DNA of 16,253 nucleotides from UBA1081 sp045658165. Its GTDB lineage: Bacteria > Bacillota > Clostridia > Oscillospirales > Acutalibacteraceae. A program made the translations under genes and the position numbers. The notes under the pieces are model-generated. The model was not told the origin of the DNA, did not search any database, and saw only the letters and a program-made list of their open reading frames with translations. Below are positions 5,929-13,616 of the stretch, one piece after another (the first letter of the stretch is position 1; every line of letters begins with the position of its first letter). Where the stretch lies: assembly GCA_045658165.1 (NCBI GenBank), contig JAZOUN010000139.1, positions 1 to 16,253 of the forward strand. Direction: 5' to 3'.

Positions 5929-7962
5929 ATGAAAATAAAAGTTTTACGGGCAGTTTCATTCATAATGACAATACTTATACTCATTACTTCATGCCCTTTG
6001 AATGCTGCGGCAGTCAGTTCAGACCAGATTCTGAATGCGGCAACAAAAATAATCATATCCAACGAAGGTAATTACACAACTGTTGTAAGAAACGACAACG
6101 GTGCACTCAGTATAGGCAAACTCGGCTGGCACGCAACAAACGCATTGAATCTGCTGAAAGAAATCATAGCAAAAAATCCGAATCAGGCACTCAGTATCCT
6201 CGGCAGATCACTTTACAACGAAATCATAACAACAAGATACTGGGAAACAAGAATTGCAACAAAGGCTGAAGCTTCGGTTATGTCCGTTCTTCTTGCAACT
6301 CAGGAAAGCCGTGAAGTTCAGGACAAAACAGCCAAAGAATACATCAGCAAATATATTAACCACGGTATAAATCTCGGCATTACAGATCCTGCGGCACTTG
6401 TTTTCTTTGCCGACTATGAAAATCAGAACGGTTATACCGGTGCGGCAAAATTCCACAAAAAAGTTATAAACACATACGGTGTTGCAACGCTCAAAAATCT
6501 TTATAACACATCAAACAAGAGTTCAAGACGAACAAGAACCTATAACTTCTGCATTTCACTGAAATGGGAAGAATATTCAGACGAAGTAATCGTTGTGCCC
6601 ACTCCGCCGAAAGATACTCAGGCTCCCGAAATCAGCAACGTTGCATTGTCGGGACTCACAAATTCGGGATATACCATTTCCTGCAGCGTTTCAGACAACG
6701 ATAAGGTAACAGAAATACTGTTTGCCGTTTATCATCAGGATGACGGCTCGGAAAAAGCAATATGGTACAGAAATGACTCCACTTCCGATGCAAGTTTTAC
6801 CCTCAACATAAGTGAATTCGGCAACCGTTCAGGTAATTATTACACATATATCTACGCTTTTGACGCATCGGGAAATTACTCTTATGTTCAGTTGAATGCA
6901 ATAAATGTTCCCTCCGCAACACCTCCCGCCCCCGAATTCAGTATTACCGTATCTTCCAACTCCGACGGAGTTAACGGCGGCGTAATAAAATGGTCCGCAC
7001 AGGCAGCCAACGGCAGCGGCAGATACCTTTACGCATTCGATGTATACAAAGACGGAAAAGTTGTTTACAAAAGAAATTACAATGATTTCTCAGACCTGAC
7101 ATACACTGTTGAAAAAACCGGGAAATACACTGCGGTTGTAACAGCACGTGACACCGTAAGCGGCAAAACTGCATCAACAACAAGCAACGAAACAGAAATT
7201 CTTGAACCCATTGTTGCAAAATCATTCACTGCGAACGCATCACAGATTTTCCTGGGTGAACAGATCTGTTGGATAGTCGATGTTTCAGGCGGTGAAAACA
7301 ATCTGAAATATTCATACACCGTTTATCATAATGAAGACACTGTTGTTGAAAGTACCCCTTTCACAACTGAAAAACAGTTTATTTTTGCACCCACGGAGCC
7401 GGGTGTGTATAATGTAACTGTTAATATAACAGATGACCGCGCACAGGCTGTATCCGTAAAAAGTGAAAACATTCTTGTTGTTGAAAAACTGTCGGCAAAA
7501 CTGACATTTTCACAGTATCACGCAGCAATAGGAAAAACTGTTTCATGCTCTGCAAACGTAAGCGGCGGCTCGGGAAATTACTCATGTACATTTATTGTTT
7601 ATTTCAAGGGTGATAAAGTTCTTGAAAAAACACTGAAAAATACAGACACAGTATCATTTATTGTTCCTGAAAGCGGTGAGTACACTGCATATGCAGTTGT
7701 AACCGATGCAGATTCAACAACAATCGAATTACAACAAGCAGTGCTTACTGTTGTTGAAAAAGCCGAAAAAGGTGATGCCAACTGCGACGGTGAATTGAGT
7801 GCTTCCGATGCACGTTATACACTCCGCTGCTCCTCGGGAATGGACACGATTGACAAAGGACTTATGTATGCTGCCGATGTCAACGAAGACGGTGAAATTA
7901 CTGCTTCCGACGCAAGAATGATACTCAGAGTTGTTGCTCAGCTCGACACATTTCAAACCTGA
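5929..7962 (+). CDS. Secreted dockerin protein with lysozyme-like domain and Ig-like modules
   Basis: A 677-residue exported protein, started at ATG 5929 because AGGGAG lies 7 nt upstream and a signal peptide begins there. Residues 1-28 are the signal (basic start, hydrophobic core, AAA before V29); ITSC at 19-22 also fits a lipobox. Residues about 32-225 resemble lysozyme/chitosanase-fold hydrolases, with E46 (NEGNY), D56 (RNDNGALSIGKLGWH) and a repeated-helix layout; catalysis is inferred, not shown. About 230-325 is a GBS_Bsp-like Ig module (YYTYIYAFDASGNYSY). Three further Ig-like modules follow, each with a GxY...V.D pattern. Residues 615-677 are a type I dockerin with two calcium loops, DANCDGELSASD and DVNEDGEITASD. 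The dockerin would attach it to a cohesin scaffold, and the N-terminal domain suggests a peptidoglycan or glycan substrate. Confidence 0.85.
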   Translation: MKIKVLRAVSFIMTILILITSCPLNAAAVSSDQILNAATKIIISNEGNYTTVVRNDNGALSIGKLGWHATNALNLLKEIIAKNPNQALSILGRSLYNEIITTRYWETRIATKAEASVMSVLLATQESREVQDKTAKEYISKYINHGINLGITDPAALVFFADYENQNGYTGAAKFHKKVINTYGVATLKNLYNTSNKSSRRTRTYNFCISLKWEEYSDEVIVVPTPPKDTQAPEISNVALSGLTNSGYTISCSVSDNDKVTEILFAVYHQDDGSEKAIWYRNDSTSDASFTLNISEFGNRSGNYYTYIYAFDASGNYSYVQLNAINVPSATPPAPEFSITVSSNSDGVNGGVIKWSAQAANGSGRYLYAFDVYKDGKVVYKRNYNDFSDLTYTVEKTGKYTAVVTARDTVSGKTASTTSNETEILEPIVAKSFTANASQIFLGEQICWIVDVSGGENNLKYSYTVYHNEDTVVESTPFTTEKQFIFAPTEPGVYNVTVNITDDRAQAVSVKSENILVVEKLSAKLTFSQYHAAIGKTVSCSANVSGGSGNYSCTFIVYFKGDKVLEKTLKNTDTVSFIVPESGEYTAYAVVTDADSTTIELQQAVLTVVEKAEKGDANCDGELSASDARYTLRCSSGMDTIDKGLMYAADVNEDGEITASDARMILRVVAQLDTFQT

Positions 7963-7967
7963 TATTA

Positions 7968-8009
7968 AAAAAACAGATGCTGAATCGCAAAATTCTGCAT
8001 CTGTTTTTT
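7968..8009 (+). terminator. Intrinsic terminator of the dockerin gene
   Basis: A 13-bp perfect stem, AAAAAACAGATGC (7968-7980) with GCATCTGTTTTTT (7997-8009), starts 5 nt after the stop codon. The 3' arm ends in six T. The loop is 16 nt. Confidence 0.85.
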
Positions 8010-8020
8010 CATACTCACAC

Positions 8021-8049
8021 TTGACAATGGCAAACATATGTTCTATAAT
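8021..8049 (+). promoter_or_regulatory. Perfect consensus sigma-A promoter of the 88-residue gene
   Basis: TTGACA (8021-8026), exactly 17 bp, then TATAAT (8044-8049): both hexamers match the consensus at every position. Transcription would start near 8056, 30 nt before the ATG. Confidence 0.9.
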
Positions 8050-8085
8050 AAAAGCACAAAAAAACATCAAAGGGGTTGAGCAAAA

Positions 8086-8352
8086 ATGAAACAAAAAAAT
8101 TCCTTTCTCTTATACCATGACTACTGGCACTGGTTCAATCTGCTGACAGATGAAGAACTTGGTTGCCTTTTACGGGCAATTTATATTTACGAACGCGAAA
8201 AAACAATATCCGCAAACCTGAACGAAAAGACTCAACTCATATTTTTTATGATAAAAGAAACGCTTGATCAGGATAAGAAAAAATATGAAGAAATCTGTAA
8301 CAGAAACAAGGAAAATGCGAAATCAAGATGGAGCAAACCAACCCAATCCTAA
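8086..8352 (+). CDS. Small DUF6291-like protein (phage-type)
   Basis: An 88-residue cytoplasmic protein. The pattern FLLYHDYWHWFNLLTDEELG, LLRAIYIYE, FFMIKETLDQDKKKYEEICN then RNKENAKSRW matches small proteins called DUF6291, which often occur in phages and prophages of Firmicutes near replication genes and resemble the start of DnaD-type replication proteins. The function is unknown. No other phage gene is present, so this is a solitary copy. AAGGGG lies 10 nt before the ATG. It is a single-gene transcription unit with its own consensus promoter and a strong terminator 2 nt after the stop. Confidence 0.75.
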   Translation: MKQKNSFLLYHDYWHWFNLLTDEELGCLLRAIYIYEREKTISANLNEKTQLIFFMIKETLDQDKKKYEEICNRNKENAKSRWSKPTQS

Positions 8353-8354
8353 CA

Positions 8355-8390
8355 AAAAACAGGAGCTGCAAACGCAGAGCTCCTGTTTTT
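8355..8390. terminator. Bidirectional terminator between convergent genes
   Basis: A 13-bp perfect stem, AAAAACAGGAGCT (8355-8367) with AGCTCCTGTTTTT (8378-8390), and a 10-nt loop. The A-tract and T-tract on the two sides allow it to stop both the plus-strand 88-residue gene and the minus-strand SulP gene, whose stop codon is 8 nt away. Confidence 0.88.
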
Positions 8391-8397
8391 GATTAAA

Positions 8398-9681
8398 TTA
8401 TGCTTTTTTCTTATTTTTTATTTTGTTTATCATTGCAAAAACAAATGCAACTGCAAGTCCTGCCGCAATGGCAACAACAAGGTCAAAAATTATTGTAAGA
8501 ACAAATGTAAGAATCAACACCAATGTGTCTGTAATCGGACCTTTTTTCACAATTTTCGCAAACTTGCGCCACTCACTCATATTGTACGCAACAATAAAGA
8601 GAATTGCCGCAATTGTAGGCATGGGAATAAGTCCTGCATAGGGCATAAGGAAAAGAAGAACAAGCAGAAGAATAACAGCATGAACCATTCCGGCTACGGG
8701 AGTTCTGCCGCCGTTTCTTATGTTTGCCGCTGTTCTTGCAATAGCACCGGTTGCGGGAATACCGCCGAAACAAACAGATGCAATATTGCCTATACCCTGA
8801 GCCACAAGTTCACTGTTTGAATTGTGTTTTTTATTAACCATACCGTCTGCAACAACACATGACAACAACGACTCAATTGCCGCAAGAATCGCAATTGTAA
8901 AGGCATCAGGCAGAAGAGAAACAATCTTTTCTGTGCTGAAATCGAAAGAAGCGAAATCAACTGCAGGTAAGCCCGAGGGGATGGAATAGAGCTCACCGAT
9001 TGTTGCAACACCGTCTCCGAAAACGGGAACAAATCCCACAAGAAGAGCACCTGCAACAACAGCTACAAGTGAGGGCGGAACTCTTTTTACATAGTTCGGA
9101 CACAGCACAAGAATCAGAAGGCTTATAATACCGATAACCAATGACTGCCAGCTGAATGTATCTATTGCCGATATATTTGCTTCTATTTTTTCAATTGTTT
9201 CAATGGGTTTTATTCCGTCAGCGTATCTGAGACCTATAAAATCCTTTATCTGACCGAGAAAAATTGTAACAGCAATACCTGATGTAAAACCTGTTGTAAT
9301 TGTCTGGGGAATAAATCTGATGAGTGAGCCGAGTTTGAACACACCCATTATAATCAGCATTATACCTGCCATTACCGTTGCAATGAAAAGACCGTCCATT
9401 CCTGCCGTTGCCACAACACCTGCAACAACTGTTGCAAAAGCTGCCGTGGGTCCTGCAATCTGAACACTGCTGCCGCCAAGGAAAGAAACAACAAAACCTG
9501 CCGCAATTGCCGTATAGATACCGCATGCAGGTTCAACACCCGATGCCAGTGCAAGAGCAATTGAAAGGGGCAAGGCAATGATTGCAACAATTACACCTGC
9601 CGTAATATCCTTAACAAACTGCTGTTTTGAATATGATTTCAATGAATTGAACAATTCGGGTTTAAGATAGAAATTTTTCAT
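8398..9681 (-). CDS. SulP-family inorganic anion transporter lacking a STAS domain
   Basis: About 427 residues, an integral membrane protein of the SulP (SLC26) family, which carries sulfate, bicarbonate or other anions. Family motifs are seen: VKDITAGVIVAIIALPLSIA near residue 25, GGSSVQIAGPTAAFATVVAG near 70-90 and GGIPATGAIARTAANIRNGG near 305-325, followed by several membrane helices. Typical bacterial members have about 550 residues with a C-terminal cytoplasmic STAS domain; here the protein ends in a short lysine-rich tail right after the last helix. The ATG at 9681 is preferred because AAAGGTG lies 6 nt upstream; the in-frame ATG at 9687 touches that site. The gene has its own promoter and is probably a single-gene unit. 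The substrate cannot be told from sequence. Confidence 0.92.
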   Translation of the reverse strand: MKNFYLKPELFNSLKSYSKQQFVKDITAGVIVAIIALPLSIALALASGVEPACGIYTAIAAGFVVSFLGGSSVQIAGPTAAFATVVAGVVATAGMDGLFIATVMAGIMLIIMGVFKLGSLIRFIPQTITTGFTSGIAVTIFLGQIKDFIGLRYADGIKPIETIEKIEANISAIDTFSWQSLVIGIISLLILVLCPNYVKRVPPSLVAVVAGALLVGFVPVFGDGVATIGELYSIPSGLPAVDFASFDFSTEKIVSLLPDAFTIAILAAIESLLSCVVADGMVNKKHNSNSELVAQGIGNIASVCFGGIPATGAIARTAANIRNGGRTPVAGMVHAVILLLVLLFLMPYAGLIPMPTIAAILFIVAYNMSEWRKFAKIVKKGPITDTLVLILTFVLTIIFDLVVAIAAGLAVAFVFAMINKIKNKKKA

Positions 9682-9717
9682 TCGCATTCACCTTTATCTT
9701 TTTCTACAAACGCACAT

Positions 9718-9746
9718 ATTCTATACACATAAAAGCCAAAAGTCAA
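9718..9746 (-). promoter_or_regulatory. Promoter of the SulP gene
   Basis: On the minus strand: TTGACT (9746-9741), 17 bp, then TAGAAT (9723-9718). Each hexamer matches the consensus at five of six positions with ideal spacing, about 35 nt before the chosen ATG. Confidence 0.75.
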
Positions 9747-9781
9747 TACAATTACATCGTTTTCTGCGTCCCGCACAATAA

Positions 9782-9805
9782 AAAACCACACCGAAGTGTG
9801 GTTTT
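9782..9805 (-). terminator. Terminator of the APC permease gene, UUCG tetraloop
   Basis: A 10-bp perfect stem, AAAACCACAC with GTGTGGTTTT, closed by a C(UUCG)G loop on the minus strand and followed by a run of six T. It lies about 20 nt beyond the permease stop codon. Confidence 0.88.
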
Positions 9806-9810
9806 GTAAA

Positions 9811-9830
9811 AACTGTCTATAACTGTCTAT
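9811..9830. repeat. Tandem 10-bp duplication at the permease 3' end
   Basis: AACTGTCTAT occurs twice back to back. The right copy contains the permease stop codon (TAG on the minus strand); the left copy carries the same stop sequence again just before the terminator. It is probably a small slippage duplication. Confidence 0.6.
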
Positions 9831-11218
9831 TTTTTGTTTTTTCTGCCGTTTCTGAAAAAGGCTCCTGCAATCATAACCACAGCAAAAACAATCAGATAAA
9901 AAAGTGCGGGACAGGAGAAACTGCCGTTCGCTTTTGCTGTTATATAGGGCGTATAGCCGTGTGAATAAAATGCCGCAAACACCATAAATGCGCAGGAAAT
10001 TATTGCAAGACCTGGAAGAATAAATCTCTTCATGGCACCCATGTCTTTTTCCTTTTTCATCCACATTATCATCATCGGTATATACATACCGTAAACGGTG
10101 ATAATGGGAAGCTCTGAAGAATCAAAATTAAAATACCCGAACCATCCGTCAGTAAGATTTGCACCGTAAAAATATACAAGCCATGCTCCGCTTATAAACA
10201 AGCCCCAGATAGCTGAATTTGTTGTCATGTTGGTCACTTTGTCAATCTGACTGAACATTTCTTTTGCAGGACCTTCATTTCTTGCCGCAATCGCATACAT
10301 ACCGCGGCTTTCACCAACCATAAGCCCGTTAAGAGTACCAAGGCATGAAACAACAATACAGATATTAAGGAATGCACCGCCAACCGTACCGAAAACATTT
10401 GTGAATGCAGTTGTTGCGCCTTCTTTTATAAGCACTTCACTTGATGCTCCGCCTGCCACACCGATGTAATAAAATACATATGCAATAACTACAATTGTTG
10501 CACCGATTACAAGTGCAAGGGGAAGATTCTTTTTAGGATTTTTAAGCTCCGCATTGATTGATGTTGTAACAATCCATCCCTCATATGCAAAAACTGTTGC
10601 AACAACAGCTGCAAAAAGTCCGCCGCCGTTACCGCCTGCAACATCACTTACAACATTTGTAAAATTAGATGTAAGCGTGCCGTTTGAAAAACCGACAACA
10701 GTTCCGATTACAGCCATCAGACATATGGGAATAAGTTTTATAATAGTTGCGCTGACCTGGAATTTGCCTGCCAGCTTGGGAGAAAGTGCATTGAGGGTGT
10801 AGGATGAAATAAGAAAGAATCCTGCAAGAACAAATACTTCTGCGCTTACCATATCCCAGCCGAAAAGAACACCGAAATATCTTGCAGAAACCCAGGAGAG
10901 AACCGATGTCATTCCCGGATAATAAACATTCACAAGAAACCATGCAAGATAATATGCATAACCTTTTCCGCATGTTGCCTCTGCATAGTCAATTACACCG
11001 TTGACCTTTTCGTATTTTGTTGCCATAACTGCAAATTGCGCCGAAGAAATAATCATTACAAGACCTGTAATAACCCATGCCGCAATACCCAACGGCATGT
11101 TGCCGCCTGTTGCCATAAGAACATTCTGCGCTTTAAAAAATACACCTGAACCGATAACGGTACCGACAACCATACAAATCGCAGTTAAAAGACCGTATTT
11201 TCTCGAGAGTTTTTCCAT
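9827..11218 (-). CDS. APC-superfamily amino-acid permease
   Basis: About 463 residues with roughly 12 hydrophobic segments. The N-terminal YGLLTAICMVVGTVIGSGVF carries the GxG substrate-site motif of the first APC helix, and FAYEGWIVTTSINAELKNPKKNLPLAL is the typical helix 6 plus cytoplasmic loop of the amino acid/polyamine antiporter group, closest by eye to LAT-type exchangers such as SteT. The substrate is unknown. The ATG at 11218 is chosen because AAGGTG lies 10 nt upstream; an in-frame GTG at 11227 is only 1 nt from that site. It lies 83 nt after the phosphatase gene on the same strand with no clear terminator between, so co-transcription is possible. Confidence 0.92.
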   Translation of the reverse strand: MEKLSRKYGLLTAICMVVGTVIGSGVFFKAQNVLMATGGNMPLGIAAWVITGLVMIISSAQFAVMATKYEKVNGVIDYAEATCGKGYAYYLAWFLVNVYYPGMTSVLSWVSARYFGVLFGWDMVSAEVFVLAGFFLISSYTLNALSPKLAGKFQVSATIIKLIPICLMAVIGTVVGFSNGTLTSNFTNVVSDVAGGNGGGLFAAVVATVFAYEGWIVTTSINAELKNPKKNLPLALVIGATIVVIAYVFYYIGVAGGASSEVLIKEGATTAFTNVFGTVGGAFLNICIVVSCLGTLNGLMVGESRGMYAIAARNEGPAKEMFSQIDKVTNMTTNSAIWGLFISGAWLVYFYGANLTDGWFGYFNFDSSELPIITVYGMYIPMMIMWMKKEKDMGAMKRFILPGLAIISCAFMVFAAFYSHGYTPYITAKANGSFSCPALFYLIVFAVVMIAGAFFRNGRKNKK

Positions 11219-11301
11219 GCTTTTCACACACCTTAAAAAAAATTCGCCCTGGGGAATATTCAGATTTTTTTACATCGCCAAGCAATCACAGAAGAAAAGA
11301 A

Positions 11302-12003
11302 TTACATTTCTGCTTTTTCAAACAATATCGGCTCCATTCCCTCTGCATAAAGATGAGAGGTGTCAGAGTAGCAAAGACATTTGGGAGCTGTTATGCCGTT
11401 TTCGTAATTTTCAAATTCAATTACCGTAACACCCGAATGCTCATAATCAAACCCAGCCCACATGATATGAATGGGAATATGAAGAAGCACGGAAACCCAT
11501 GCTCTTGAAAATGCCGAATGGCAGAAAAGTGCAACCCTGTCATCATTTGGTTTTACTATACGGTAAACACCGTTTTCATACTTATATCCGAGTTTTTCAA
11601 GAAATTCATTGCCGTTTTTCTCAATATAATCTACAGCCTGCTTCATCTGTGTATCACGCATGTAATCACAGTTATATCCTTCTTCAAAAGGCAGATAGGC
11701 ATTGCCGTTTTCACGCAGCAGAGAATTCTGAATCAGAGATACGGAAATCTTTGTTCCGTCAGGCATGACAGTAAGTCGTTCATCACCGATTTCATGCGAC
11801 CACTCTTCAACTCCTGCAGTAAGACCGAGCAATCTGCAAGCCGGCTCACTTGTCTGTCTTGCCCTGAGAATAGGAGATGTAAAAATCTTGTTGACTTTTG
11901 CCTTCTCCATTCTTTTGCCCACAGCTTCAGCCTGTTTCCGTCCTTTTTCGGTCAGAGCACCGTCATGACCGGGTTCACCGTGACGGATTATATACAATAT
12001 CAC
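11302..12003 (-). CDS. Histidine phosphatase family protein (phosphoglycerate-mutase-like)
   Basis: A 233-residue member of the histidine phosphatase superfamily. IIRHGEPGHDGALTEKGRKQ at the N terminus holds the catalytic RHG motif, SPILRARQTSEP near residue 43 is the second conserved arginine region and LFCHSAFSRAW near residue 160 supplies the second catalytic His. It is probably a cytoplasmic phosphatase acting on a small phosphorylated compound; the substrate is not evident. The start is a GTG at 12003, with GGAG about 10 nt upstream and no better ATG in frame. It reads divergently from the operon starting at 12258. Confidence 0.9.
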   Translation of the reverse strand: MILYIIRHGEPGHDGALTEKGRKQAEAVGKRMEKAKVNKIFTSPILRARQTSEPACRLLGLTAGVEEWSHEIGDERLTVMPDGTKISVSLIQNSLLRENGNAYLPFEEGYNCDYMRDTQMKQAVDYIEKNGNEFLEKLGYKYENGVYRIVKPNDDRVALFCHSAFSRAWVSVLLHIPIHIMWAGFDYEHSGVTVIEFENYENGITAPKCLCYSDTSHLYAEGMEPILFEKAEM

Positions 12004-12177
12004 TTATTCCATCTCCATGTTCAATTTATACAATCCCCGTACAGATTCTCAGCATAAACCGAAAAAATAATCTGAGATGGGGTTATTTTTTTTCTTAAAA
12101 GATATATTGAGTGTAACACATATCTTTATTTTTTGCAATGTGAAAAATAATTTTACATATACTTTTCTTTAATTCCG

Positions 12178-12206
12178 TTGAAAACAGCCCGAAAATATGA
12201 TAACAT
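12178..12206 (+). promoter_or_regulatory. Promoter and overlapping palindrome for the 12258-15264 operon
   Basis: TTGAAA (12178-12183), 17 bp, then TAACAT (12201-12206) preceded by TGA, giving an extended -10 element. The -10 is also the left arm of a perfect inverted repeat, TAACAT-AAAA-ATGTTA (12201-12216), a likely place for a repressor. The rest of the 254-nt divergent gap (12004-12257) is AT-rich with no gene and no promoter for the phosphatase that I could support. Confidence 0.55.
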
Positions 12207-12257
12207 AAAAATGTTACGCATAAAATTTTATTTTTTTCATAACAGCAGGTGATTGAC

Positions 12258-12761
12258 GTGAATGACGGAATTTATATTATAAAAAAAGCATACGAAATGC
12301 TCGAAAGAACAACTCCCCTTGCCCGCGATTGCGGAAGACTTTGCTCTGCAGCGTGCTGCAAAGGTGACAAAAACACCGGCATGTGGTTATTCCCCTACGA
12401 AGAAGAGATTCTCACTGACATCAGCGATTTTGAAATAAAGGACTGTGAAGCAAATTTCGGCTACAAAATGATTGTATGTCACGGCAGCTGCGACAGAAAA
12501 ACAAGACCTCTTGCATGCCGTCTTTATCCTTACTTCCCCATGATTACGGAAAACGGCTTTGATGCAAGAGCCGACATCCGCGGAATCACAAGCTGCCCTG
12601 TTCTTTATAACAATATAAAAACAGATTACGCTTTCATACGACAGATAAGAAAAATTGCAAGACTTTTCAGCCGTGATGAAGAATTGAAAAACTATCTTGA
12701 AAATGTAAATGCAACTCTTGATGACATTGCATTTTTTGCGGAAAGGACTCAGAATGAATAA
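12258..12761 (+). CDS. YkgJ-like cysteine-cluster protein
   Basis: A 167-residue protein of the YkgJ/CxxCxxCC type, thought to bind zinc or iron. The cysteines fall in three groups: CGRLCSAACCKGD near residue 26, CHGSCDRKTRPLACRLYP near residue 75 and ITSCPVL near residue 114. The RPLACRLYPY segment is typical of the family. The biochemical role is unknown. The GTG at 12258 is chosen because AGGTGA lies 5 nt upstream; an in-frame GTG at 12249 would sit within that site. It is the first gene of a four-gene operon and its end overlaps the next gene by 8 nt. Confidence 0.82.
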   Translation: MNDGIYIIKKAYEMLERTTPLARDCGRLCSAACCKGDKNTGMWLFPYEEEILTDISDFEIKDCEANFGYKMIVCHGSCDRKTRPLACRLYPYFPMITENGFDARADIRGITSCPVLYNNIKTDYAFIRQIRKIARLFSRDEELKNYLENVNATLDDIAFFAERTQNE

Positions 12762-13599
12762 ACTTATCGATCTTCATACCCACTCAACCTGTTCCGACGG
12801 TACTCTCACACCTGAAGAAGTTGTAAAGCTTGCAGCTGAATCAGGTCTTTGCGCAATCGCACTGACAGATCACGATACTGTTGACGGTCTTGCACAGGCT
12901 GTTGAAGCAGGTAAAAAATACGGAATTGAAGTTCTTACAGGCATTGAATTTTCTGTTGTGTCCGACACTGAAATGCATCTTCTCGGTATTGATTTTAAAG
13001 AAGAATGTCCCGAAATAACATCAATTCTTGACGAAATGATAGTTCAGAGAGAAAAAAGAAATTACGAAGTAATTGACCTGCTAGAAAAAATCGGAATTCA
13101 TATTACAATTGAAGATATTCTTGAACAATCCACTTCAAAAATTACCGGAAGAAGTCAGATTGCAAAGGCCATGCTGAAAAAAGGCTATGTTTCAACCATA
13201 AAAGAAGCTTTTGACAAATATCTTGCATTCGGAAAACCTGCTTTTGTACCAAGAAGCACTATTACTCCGGAAAAGGCAATTGAAATAATCAGAAAATCCG
13301 GCGGAAAGTCATTTCTTGCCCACCTCAATCAGACAGGTAAGACAGATGAAGAACTGTATGAAATACTCACACATCTTAAAAACTGCGGTCTTGACGGAAT
13401 TGAAGGTTATTACACCGAATACACCGAAGAAATGAACATAAAATTCAGAAAAATGGCAGCTGATATCGGCTTGCTTTTGTCAGGAGGTTCCGACTTCCAC
13501 GGTGCAAACAAAGACAACCACAATATCGGTTCAGGCAGAGGAAATCTCGCAATTCCTTACGAGCTGATTGAAAAAATGAGAAATAAATCTGCGCAGTAA
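12754..13599 (+). CDS. PHP-domain phosphoesterase, TrpH/YciV type
   Basis: A 281-residue PHP protein with all metal-ligand motifs: DLHTHSTCSDGTLTPEEVV at the N terminus, ALTDHDTVDGL near residue 40, GIEFSV near 65, FLAHLNQ near 188 and GGSDFHGANK near 247. The length and the inserted helical domain (residues about 85-165) match the TrpH/YciV family, whose members hydrolyse 3',5'-nucleoside bisphosphates such as pAp and trim RNA 5' ends (RNase AM). That activity is known for the enterobacterial member and is inferred here. AAAGGA lies 7 nt before the ATG, which overlaps the YkgJ-like gene by 8 nt. It differs in length and motifs from the hydrogenase-linked PHP protein at 1967-2716. Confidence 0.9.
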   Translation: MNKLIDLHTHSTCSDGTLTPEEVVKLAAESGLCAIALTDHDTVDGLAQAVEAGKKYGIEVLTGIEFSVVSDTEMHLLGIDFKEECPEITSILDEMIVQREKRNYEVIDLLEKIGIHITIEDILEQSTSKITGRSQIAKAMLKKGYVSTIKEAFDKYLAFGKPAFVPRSTITPEKAIEIIRKSGGKSFLAHLNQTGKTDEELYEILTHLKNCGLDGIEGYYTEYTEEMNIKFRKMAADIGLLLSGGSDFHGANKDNHNIGSGRGNLAIPYELIEKMRNKSAQ

Positions 13600-13616
13600 T
13601 TCAAGGAGAAAGAAAA

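Noticed and set aside
8010..8390. Prophage remnant or mobile element around the DUF6291-like gene
   Set aside because: No integrase, terminase, att-like repeats or other phage gene is visible; only the single small gene can be supported.
8389..8820. 143-codon plus-strand frame rich in Cys, Asn and Lys
   Set aside because: It is the reverse of the SulP 3' region; the low-complexity composition comes from hydrophobic codons read antisense.
11228..11301. Terminator or promoter between the phosphatase and permease genes
   Set aside because: Only a weak ATTC/GAAT repeat and a poor TTGGCG-N17-TATTCC match are present, neither convincing.
11518..12057. 179-codon plus-strand open frame
   Set aside because: It lies antisense to the histidine phosphatase gene, has no recognisable domain and no ribosome site; the minus-strand gene carries catalytic motifs.
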